Assembly: GCA_910589545.1 (NCBI GenBank)
Contig: CAJUSY010000008.1
Location: 1 to 38,803, forward strand
Length of the DNA stretch: 38,803 nucleotides
Origin: Peptoniphilaceae bacterium
Lineage (GTDB): Bacteria > Bacillota > Clostridia > Tissierellales > Peptoniphilaceae
Direction: 5' to 3'
In this document: piece by piece, positions 32,874 to 38,803 of the stretch
Layout of the letters: each line of letters begins with the position of its first letter
How positions within the stretch are numbered: position 1 is the first letter of the stretch
Notes under the pieces: model-generated
The model's database searches: none
What the model saw: the letters and a program-made list of their open reading frames with translations, nothing else
Told to the model about the DNA's origin: nothing
Position numbers and translations under genes: made by a program

Positions 32874-34048
32874 TGTTTAAATATCAAAGTTATTTTAAGG
32901 TTGATTTGGACAAATTAAAACACAATTACAAAGAAATCAAAAACATAAGCAATTTAGTCAAAATGTGTGCCGTAGTTAAGGCCAATGCTTATGGACAAGG
33001 CGCAGCATTTATTACAAAAGAATTGGAATATTTGGGAATAGATTACTTTGCAGTGTCCAATATTAATGAAGCCTTGGAACTGCGTAAAAATGGAATATTC
33101 AAACCAATTATGATTTTAGGATATATTTCCAATGAAAACATTGAAGTCGCCATCAAAAACAATATCGAATTAACAGTTTACGATTATGAAACTGCAGTTG
33201 AAATCAACAACGTTGCAAAAAGTTTGAATAAAATATGCAAAGTTCACATCAAAATCGACACAGGAATGACAAGATTAGGGTTCCAAGTTAGACTTGACAA
33301 AGATAAATGCTTGGAAGAAATATTCAAAATTTATAAAATGGATAATGTAGTGTTGCAAGGAATTTACAGTCATTTTTCAGATGCTGATAGCGAAGATTAT
33401 TCCTATACCAAAGAACAATACAATACATACATTGGTTTTATGATTGATGTGGAAAACAGAGGAATAACTGTTCCAATAAAACACATAGCAAATGATGCTG
33501 GAGCGATAATTCACGGATATTTCTTGGATATGATAAGATGTGGAATAGGACTTTACGGATATCATACATCAGATTATGTAAGAGAAAATTCTAGGCTAAA
33601 TCTGGAAGAAATATCTTCGCTTTACACAACAGTGTCCATGATTAAAACAGTTCCAAAAGGAACAGACATAGGATACGGAAGAACATTCACGACAAACTCT
33701 GAAACAGTAGTTGCAACAGCGACAATAGGTTATGCTGACGGTTATCCTTTGGAATTATCCAACAAAGCCTATGTGATTATCAACGGCAAAAAAGCAAAAA
33801 TTTTGGGAAAAGTCTGCATGGATCAAATCATGATAGATGTATCTTTCATTAGAGATGTAAAAGTCGGCGACAAAGTTTTGTTATTCGGAAAAGATGACAT
33901 GGGAGAAATATCATTGTATGATTTGGCAGAAATGGCAAACACAAATGTCTATGAGCTTTTGTGTAGAGTTACAATGAGAATTCCTAGAATTTATACTAGA
34001 AATGGAAAAGTCGTAGAAGTGTGCGACTATTTACAAAAAATCAACTAA
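32873..34048 (+). CDS. alr: Alanine racemase
   Basis: A 391-residue PLP enzyme that makes D-alanine for peptidoglycan. Lys36 in VVKANAYGQG binds PLP. RLGFQV, SHFSDAD, the GYGRTF segment with the second catalytic region, and VCMDQIMIDVS are all present. AAGGAG precedes ATG. A hairpin GCCCAGC/GTTGGGC downstream (34054-34074) has only a weak T tail. Confidence 0.96.
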   Translation: MFKYQSYFKVDLDKLKHNYKEIKNISNLVKMCAVVKANAYGQGAAFITKELEYLGIDYFAVSNINEALELRKNGIFKPIMILGYISNENIEVAIKNNIELTVYDYETAVEINNVAKSLNKICKVHIKIDTGMTRLGFQVRLDKDKCLEEIFKIYKMDNVVLQGIYSHFSDADSEDYSYTKEQYNTYIGFMIDVENRGITVPIKHIANDAGAIIHGYFLDMIRCGIGLYGYHTSDYVRENSRLNLEEISSLYTTVSMIKTVPKGTDIGYGRTFTTNSETVVATATIGYADGYPLELSNKAYVIINGKKAKILGKVCMDQIMIDVSFIRDVKVGDKVLLFGKDDMGEISLYDLAEMANTNVYELLCRVTMRIPRIYTRNGKVVEVCDYLQKIN

Positions 34049-34085
34049 CCTTAGCCCAGCTTTTGAGTTGGGCAAGTTTATGATA

Positions 34086-34114
34086 TTGATTTCTTGAATT
34101 GTTTTGGATATAAT
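34086..34114 (+). promoter_or_regulatory. Promoter of the mazF-type gene
   Basis: TTGATT, 17-base spacer, TATAAT, 44 bases before the start codon. It gives the toxin-type gene its own transcript apart from alr. Confidence 0.7.
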
Positions 34115-34157
34115 AAAAACAGTTCTTAAAATAGCGAAGAGTTTATAGGGTGAGTTT

Positions 34158-34499
34158 ATGAAAGTAAAAAGAGGAGACATATTTTACGCAGACTTAAGCC
34201 CTGTTGTTGGATCTGAGCAGGGTGGTGTAAGACCTGTCGTTGTTGTTCAAAATGATGTGGGAAACAAATACAGTCCAACCGTAGTCATAGCAGCTATTAC
34301 TTCACAAATAAATAAAGCGAAATTACCAACACATGTGGCAATAGAACGATCCAAGTACGGTTTACCGAAAAATTCAGTTATTTTAGCTGAACAAATAAGA
34401 ACTATTGATAAAAAAAGGCTTCGTGAAAAAGTAGGTAGCTTTGACGATAGAGTTCTGATAAAGTTGGATGAAGCTTTAAAAATATCTGTGGGTATATAA
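34158..34499 (+). CDS. MazF/EndoA-type mRNA endoribonuclease
   Basis: A 113-residue CcdB/MazF-fold RNase. KRGDIFYADLSPVVGSEQGG is typical of the Firmicute EndoA group, and the residues matching the catalytic pair of Bacillus EndoA, Arg25 (GGVRPVVV) and Thr48 (AAITS), are present. It should cut single-stranded mRNA at short specific sites. In most relatives a small antitoxin gene lies between alr and this gene. Here the 109-base gap has only a hairpin and a promoter, and nothing downstream looks like one. GGGTGAG is the ribosome site. Confidence 0.93.
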   Translation: MKVKRGDIFYADLSPVVGSEQGGVRPVVVVQNDVGNKYSPTVVIAAITSQINKAKLPTHVAIERSKYGLPKNSVILAEQIRTIDKKRLREKVGSFDDRVLIKLDEALKISVGI

Positions 34500-34518
34500 T
34501 CTAAACTACATATTTTAT

Positions 34519-34554
34519 AAAAAAGTTATCAAATTTGATTTGGTAGCTTTTTTT
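34519..34554 (+). terminator. Terminator after mazF, overlapping the next promoter
   Basis: AAAAAGTTATCAAAT pairs with ATTTGGTAGCTTTTT (wobble pairs included), loop of three bases, T run. The -35 box of the following gene (34535-34540) lies within this hairpin. Confidence 0.75.
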
Positions 34555-34563
34555 GTATATAAT
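34535..34563 (+). promoter_or_regulatory. Promoter giving a leaderless mRNA
   Basis: TTGATT, 17-base spacer, TATAAT. The -10 box ends 7 bases before ATG 34571, so transcription should begin at or next to the A of the start codon. No ribosome site precedes it. Confidence 0.65.
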
Positions 34564-34570
34564 TTAAGCT

Positions 34571-35656
34571 ATGGAAAATTACGATATTTTTAGATTAAAC
34601 AACTTTTTAATATACAAAAAAACAGGAACAGATGGATTAAGCATCTACGATTGGAACAAGAAAAAATTCTCATTCAAAAACGAAAATAGCGAACAAGAAC
34701 TTCTTAAAATTAACGACATATACATCAACGACAGAAACAGTGACATCGAACTTATCGACCTAGTGGAACGTGAACAAGAAAATTCATTTTCTTCAGTTGT
34801 GAATTACTACAGCGATATGAGCGAAGTACAACTTCACAAAAAGACGATACTATATCTAATTAAAGACAAAGATTTTGATATGTTACAAGATTTGTTCGAC
34901 AAAATCGAAGATGATCAATCATATTCTTATCTATTCGTATACGCAATCAAAAAACTCATACAATATGGAAATAGTCCATCATTATTAAAAGGAAAAATCC
35001 AATTAACAGAAGAAAACCAAGAAATAGTCACAACCTTATCCATAAGTATGATATCAGATGCACTGTTAAAATATTTTGATTATTTCAAGAAGTTTTTCAT
35101 CTTCACATCCAATTACGTGTTCACAATAGATGTCAGAACATATATACTTATGAATTACATGACTAAATTCATAGCAAAATGGAGAGAGTTTCTATACAAA
35201 TACTCAAAAGTCGACGACAAAGAATCTACATTCAAATTAATCAACGATTATGTAATCATGCTTTCACAAAGCTTGGACAATGATAATTACTCAATTGAAA
35301 TGGAAAAAGAAATTATATCAGAAACCAAGAAATATTTGAACGAAGAAGATTATACGAATGTGTTCAAAAACTTGTCATCAATACACGATTCGTATTATTT
35401 TATACTATTCGTAGAAGAACTTATCAAACAAGACAAAGACAAAACATTTGAAAAAGTGTGGGAAATTTATCGAAAGAGATTAAAAAGCACATACAAAGAC
35501 AAAAAATACATGAATATCGTCATGGAAATCAAATCCTTCGAAGCTAGAAACGATGACTTGTACCAATATTTGAAGAAAAACATAGAAAAAACATTCAAAA
35601 AAAGAACAAAGCTTTTAGAAATATTAAAATTCGTGGATACATTGGATTTTAAATAA
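34571..35656 (+). CDS. Unrecognised helical protein, probably leaderless
   Basis: 361 residues that I cannot place in a family. There is no signal peptide, and membrane helices are unlikely (hydrophobic stretches such as YFKKFFIFTSNYVFTI are short and aromatic). The protein is rich in Lys, Asp, Glu, Tyr and Phe, mostly predicted helical from residue 80 on, and suggests helical-repeat or scaffold architecture. The N-terminal 60 residues (YDIFRLNNFLIYKKTG, LSIYDWNKKKFSF) look like beta strands. The coding frame is long and closed by a strong terminator, so it is a real gene. ATG follows the -10 box by only 7 bases, with no ribosome site. Base use is like its neighbours. Confidence 0.8.
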   Translation: MENYDIFRLNNFLIYKKTGTDGLSIYDWNKKKFSFKNENSEQELLKINDIYINDRNSDIELIDLVEREQENSFSSVVNYYSDMSEVQLHKKTILYLIKDKDFDMLQDLFDKIEDDQSYSYLFVYAIKKLIQYGNSPSLLKGKIQLTEENQEIVTTLSISMISDALLKYFDYFKKFFIFTSNYVFTIDVRTYILMNYMTKFIAKWREFLYKYSKVDDKESTFKLINDYVIMLSQSLDNDNYSIEMEKEIISETKKYLNEEDYTNVFKNLSSIHDSYYFILFVEELIKQDKDKTFEKVWEIYRKRLKSTYKDKKYMNIVMEIKSFEARNDDLYQYLKKNIEKTFKKRTKLLEILKFVDTLDFK

Positions 35657-35673
35657 AATATTATAGCAATCTT

Positions 35674-35708
35674 ACAGGGACATTTAGAAAAATATGTCCC
35701 TGTTTTTT
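35674..35708 (+). terminator. Terminator after the unrecognised gene
   Basis: Perfect 10-bp stem ACAGGGACAT/ATGTCCCTGT, 10-base loop, six T. Confidence 0.9.
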
Positions 35709-35907
35709 ATCTTCATTTTAATTTCAAAAAAACCTAATTTGTATTACTAAAAAACAATTACTTATAGATTTTTCAAATAAATGAAATTAATAACCAAATA
35801 TTGATGGAATAGATATTAACGCGAGAAGAACGATAATAAATATCATTAATATTACAATAAATAAGATAAATACCGACCATTTATTGAAAAATCAAATAAA
35901 TAAATCC
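35709..35907. other. AT-rich intergenic stretch, no gene seen
   Basis: About 200 bases of very AT-rich DNA between the terminator and the radical SAM promoter. I see no RNA gene or strong hairpin. A minus-strand frame (about 35793-35895) would encode some 34 mostly hydrophobic residues, but it lacks an ATG, GTG or TTG start. Confidence 0.5.
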
Positions 35908-35936
35908 TTGACAATATAATATTTTTAATTTAATAT
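35908..35936 (+). promoter_or_regulatory. Promoter of the radical SAM peptide cluster
   Basis: Perfect TTGACA (35908-35913), 17-base spacer, TAATAT (35931-35936). The start codon follows 30 bases later. Confidence 0.75.
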
Positions 35937-35965
35937 AAAGTTATAAAAATAATGAAGGGGGAAAT

Positions 35966-37246
35966 ATGAAGAAATCAAAATATAACTTTTTATTAAAAGT
36001 TGATGAAAACGTTGCGATATATAATTCGTATTCTAATTCATTGGCATTATTAGACAGCGATGAGATTGAAATGTATGACAAAATTGAAGAGAGAAAAGAA
36101 TTACCAAAAGAATATAATGAACTCAAAGATATGAATTTTGTAGTTGATGATACTGATGAATTAACAAGAATTAAATATGAATTACTTAGTTCAAGGTTTA
36201 ATAACTCTAATTTATCATTAACAATAGCACCAACTCTTGCTTGTAACTTTAATTGTTCATATTGCTATGAGAAGAATGCAGAAAATAAGAAGTCCATGAA
36301 TAATTCAACGGAGAATTCCATAATAGAATTTATTTCTGAGCAAATTGAAAGATTAAATACTCTATCTATATCATGGTATGGGGGAGAACCTTTACTTGAA
36401 TTTGAGACCATAAAAAGGCTTTCGGAAAAAATAATAAAAATGTGTGATGAACATAATGTCATGTATACAGCATTCATAGTTACAAACGGATATCTATTAA
36501 CTAGAGAAATGGTTGAACAATTTAATAGTTTAAAGATAAATAGTATTCAAGTTACATTAGATGGATCAAAAGAATGGCATGATAAAAAGAGAATATTACA
36601 TAATGGTGATGGAACTTATGATATTATTTTGAAAAATTTAAAAGATAGCTACGAACTGTTACCAAATACGCATATTAGAATAAACTTGGATAATGATAAT
36701 AAAAATTCATATAATCAAGTAATCGAAGATATTAAACAATTTGATAATGAAAATAAAATATTAATTTACATTGCACCGGTAGAAAATGAAAACGATTCAT
36801 ATGAAGATTGTCACTGTATTCAAAAAAGTGAGTTTTTTGAAAAAATGCTAGAATTTCATGAAACTTACGGTAAAGATACCTTACTGTACCAATACCCATA
36901 CAAAATAACAAATTTCTGTGGGGCAGATTATTTAAATTCATTAGTAATAAATAGCAATGGTGATTTATACAAATGCTGGTCCGATATTGGATTTATTGAT
37001 AGAAGAATAGGAAATATTAATGATAATTCTAATGGAAACACTAATATGTATTTTGATTACATGCTATACGATCCGACGGAAGATGAAGAATGTAAGAAAT
37101 GTAAATTATTACCTATTTGTATGGGAGGATGCCCTTATCAAAGAGTAGTAAATAAAAAGAAAGCATGTAATAGATTCAAAGAAAATATGGATGATTTTAT
37201 GAAGAAGATAGTTAAAATAAGATTAGAACAGGTAGTTGGAGAATAA
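35966..37246 (+). CDS. Radical SAM/SPASM peptide-modifying enzyme
   Basis: 426 residues. The N-terminal ~80 (KYNFLLKVDENVAIYNSYSN ... ELPKEYNELKDMNFVVDD) resemble the small recognition region that precedes the barrel in peptide maturases. The radical SAM cluster motif is C93-x3-C97-x2-C100, and GGEP (139-142) binds SAM. A complete seven-Cys SPASM domain follows: C318, C337 (after NGDLYK), C376-x2-C379-x5-C385-x3-C389-x11-C401, for two auxiliary [4Fe-4S] clusters. C282 and C284 are extra. AAGGGGG precedes ATG. SPASM enzymes of this design form thioether or C-C links in peptides. The four-Cys peptide encoded next is the obvious substrate. Confidence 0.92.
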   Translation: MKKSKYNFLLKVDENVAIYNSYSNSLALLDSDEIEMYDKIEERKELPKEYNELKDMNFVVDDTDELTRIKYELLSSRFNNSNLSLTIAPTLACNFNCSYCYEKNAENKKSMNNSTENSIIEFISEQIERLNTLSISWYGGEPLLEFETIKRLSEKIIKMCDEHNVMYTAFIVTNGYLLTREMVEQFNSLKINSIQVTLDGSKEWHDKKRILHNGDGTYDIILKNLKDSYELLPNTHIRINLDNDNKNSYNQVIEDIKQFDNENKILIYIAPVENENDSYEDCHCIQKSEFFEKMLEFHETYGKDTLLYQYPYKITNFCGADYLNSLVINSNGDLYKCWSDIGFIDRRIGNINDNSNGNTNMYFDYMLYDPTEDEECKKCKLLPICMGGCPYQRVVNKKKACNRFKENMDDFMKKIVKIRLEQVVGE

Positions 37247-37298
37247 TATTCTCTAAATATAAATTTGCCGAAAAGGCATAAAATTCAAGGAGGAAAAT

Positions 37299-37463
37299 AT
37301 GAAAGTATTAATGGACGGAAGAAATCACGGAGCAGGAGCTAATACAAGTAAACCATGTGGGGTTGTTGTAGATGTATGTGCAGTTAAAACTGATAATCCA
37401 ACTTGCAATGGACCACTAGTTATATGTACTGGAGTTTATGTTTCGAAAAATAACTCAAAATAA
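37299..37463 (+). CDS. Candidate radical-SAM-modified peptide precursor (four Cys, two C-x6-C units)
   Basis: 54 residues, start MKVLMDGRNHGAG. Cysteines are at 20, 27, 36 and 43, giving two equal units: CGVVVDVC (20-27) and CNGPLVIC (36-43), each preceded by Pro or Thr and joined by an eight-residue turn-rich linker (AVKTDNPT). Residues 1-19 (rich in Gly, Asn, basic) could be a leader. AAGGAGG lies five bases before ATG, the best site in the cluster, as expected for an abundant product. It sits between the SPASM enzyme and an S41-type peptidase. I know no named precursor family that it fits; sactipeptide or ranthipeptide-like thioether chemistry is inferred. Confidence 0.75.
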   Translation: MKVLMDGRNHGAGANTSKPCGVVVDVCAVKTDNPTCNGPLVICTGVYVSKNNSK

Positions 37464-37464
37464 A

Positions 37465-38803
37465 ATGTTTAAAAGATTTCTTAACAAATTAGTAGTAGTT
37501 ATGATAATTATCATAACTACTACTGGATTTACATATTCAAATAATGTGCAAAAAGTACCTGAATATATACGTGAAATTATTACAAAAGGAGATATCAACT
37601 TAGAAGATAAAATTACTGTTGATTTGAAAACTAAAATCTCACAAGAAGAATATGAAAACACAATAAAAGCTGTAGAAAACTTTTTGAAAGAAAATCATAT
37701 AATTTTTAATAATACATCCAGAGAAGAATTTTCAAAAGAATGCGACAAATTTATTAAAGATAAAAAAGAACATACAATAGTAGATACGATATTAGATTTA
37801 AAAGTACTGGCGTCAAGTTTAAAACAGGGACATCTTGGATTTGGGTCAGGATATTTTACTGAAGAATTGCCAGTAGATTTAATTCTGTTAAAAGATGGTT
37901 ACTACATAAATATGTGCAACAAACAATACAGTAATATCCTAGGAAGCAAACTTTTAGCAATAAATAATACTCCAATTGAAGAGGTAGAAAAGAAAGTATC
38001 AAAATATTTTCTAGGTGAAAACAAGAATATATCCAGATTTTTTGCAATTGAAAACATTAGAATAGTCGATAATTTAAGACGCGAAAATATAGTAAGTGGC
38101 AATGAAATAACACTTAAATTAGAAAATAATGGAAAAATATTTTATAAAAATGTAATTCCTAAAAATTTCAGAAAATGGGAATTTGGAAAATTGGACTCTA
38201 AAAATACTGATTTTTATTTTATGAATATAGCTAAGATTGTAAATAGAATGAATAATCAGAATTCTGTTAGCATTAAACCACTAGATGTAATAAATCAAAC
38301 AGAAAAAAACTTTTATTCTGAAACAAAAAATAAGGATTTGATAATTTATTATAATTCATGTCTTGATAATCCAGAATTTAATATCTTCGATTTTTCGAAA
38401 GAGATAAATAAAAAATTATATGAAAGTAAGCCTTCTACAATAGTTGTGGATTTAAGATTCAATGGGGGAGGTAGCACTAAAATTTACCCATATATTTTAA
38501 AAGAAATGTCATTGTATCAGATAAAAAATCCAAAGACAAAAATTAAAGTATTGATAAGTAATAATTCATATTCTGCAACAGCACCCGCAACTATGCAAAC
38601 GATGAGAAAAATGGATAATGTTGAAGTAATAGGATCTGATTCGGGATTTACAATTAAAAATACAACGGGCTCTGATAGTATGTTTTATATCAAAAGTCTA
38701 AAACTTTATTGTAATTATGGGATAGGAATATTTAAACAAAATTATGAAAAGGAAGATGTATTTAAACACAATTACAAAAACTATGATTATGAAGGTGATA
38801 TGC
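37465..38803 (+). CDS. S41-type peptidase with N-terminal membrane segment (3' end cut by window)
   Basis: 446 codons are visible, with no stop before the window ends. KRFLNKLVVVMIIIITTTGF is a signal peptide or anchor. A helical region follows, with LKQGHLGFGSGYF near 119-131, a beta-rich middle, and the S41 core: VVDLRFNGGGST (327-338) and NNSYSATA, in which Ser370 is the probable nucleophile. ATG follows the peptide stop by one base, without a good ribosome site, so translation is probably coupled. In the thuricin CD cluster an S41 peptidase (TrnP) accompanies radical SAM enzymes. By analogy this protein may remove the leader or process the peptide outside the membrane. Confidence 0.85.
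   Translation, partial: MFKRFLNKLVVVMIIIITTTGFTYSNNVQKVPEYIREIITKGDINLEDKITVDLKTKISQEEYENTIKAVENFLKENHIIFNNTSREEFSKECDKFIKDKKEHTIVDTILDLKVLASSLKQGHLGFGSGYFTEELPVDLILLKDGYYINMCNKQYSNILGSKLLAINNTPIEEVEKKVSKYFLGENKNISRFFAIENIRIVDNLRRENIVSGNEITLKLENNGKIFYKNVIPKNFRKWEFGKLDSKNTDFYFMNIAKIVNRMNNQNSVSIKPLDVINQTEKNFYSETKNKDLIIYYNSCLDNPEFNIFDFSKEINKKLYESKPSTIVVDLRFNGGGSTKIYPYILKEMSLYQIKNPKTKIKVLISNNSYSATAPATMQTMRKMDNVEVIGSDSGFTIKNTTGSDSMFYIKSLKLYCNYGIGIFKQNYEKEDVFKHNYKNYDYEGDM

Noticed and set aside
34049..34157. Possible antitoxin gene between alr and mazF
   Set aside because: The gap contains a hairpin and a promoter; no frame of useful length with a ribosome site fits.
35793..35895. Small hydrophobic minus-strand frame of about 34 residues upstream of the radical SAM gene
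   Set aside because: No ATG, GTG or TTG start and no ribosome site; extreme AT content alone produces Ile/Phe/Leu-rich frames.
37265..37280. TGCC/GGCA hairpin between the radical SAM gene and the peptide gene
   Set aside because: Only four base pairs; could tune expression, but too short to support as a feature.
1..38803. CRISPR arrays, rRNA genes, prophage or complete insertion sequences
   Set aside because: No regularly spaced repeats, ribosomal RNA sequence, transposase or phage structural gene was seen.

Overview
The window looks like chromosome of a low-GC, strictly anaerobic Firmicute. Supporting features are an AT-rich third codon position, strong AGGAGG ribosome sites, a glmS ribozyme, an FMN riboswitch on ribU, the cdaA-cdaR-glmM block, ClpP/ClpX/LonA together, and an oxygen-sensitive double-cubane-type reductase with its ATPase activator. 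The protein repertoire suggests the Peptoniphilaceae/Tissierellia, Finegoldia-like. That placement is from memory of the families, not from a search.

Layout. Bases 1-160 hold a hairpin-rich, comparatively GC-rich stretch that may be the right end of an IS200/IS605-type element. Next come HPr (173-436), the c-di-AMP/cell-wall block cdaA-cdaR-glmM-mtnN (539-4513), tRNA-Pro(UGG) and an M18 aminopeptidase on the minus strand, and FMN-riboswitch-controlled ribU. The t6A tRNA-modification operon tsaE-tsaB-(rimI-tsaD fusion) converges on ribozyme-controlled glmS. The iron block is feoA-feoA-feoB plus a tiny FeoB-associated protein. An AraC-type regulator is divergent from a secreted cell-wall-binding-repeat protein.

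From 16672 to 26089 lies a proteostasis and housekeeping run: tig-clpP-clpX, lonA-yfcE, an ABC-F ATPase and a purine permease. It is followed by a secreted C39-like cysteine peptidase. Bases 27126-30223 encode an anaerobic electron-activation module: an ASKHA activator, a shortened dehydratase-like subunit, a full-length double-cubane-type reductase and a DUF3343 protein. Then come a divergent RelA/SpoT-domain protein, acpS-nnrD-alr, a MazF-type endoribonuclease with no antitoxin beside it, and an unrecognised helical protein that appears to be translated from a leaderless mRNA.

The most interesting part is the right edge (35908-38803). A consensus-like promoter drives a radical SAM/SPASM protein, then a 54-residue four-cysteine peptide with two C-x6-C units and a perfect ribosome site, then an S41-type peptidase with an N-terminal membrane segment that runs off the window. 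This has the layout of a ribosomally made, radical-SAM-modified peptide (RiPP) cluster whose precursor I cannot match to a named family. Other items for follow-up are the RimI-TsaD fusion, the half-size paralogue that keeps exact cysteine spacing beside the double-cubane reductase, the mirror-symmetric divergent promoters at 15472-15545, and the RelA/SpoT protein with an altered substrate motif.
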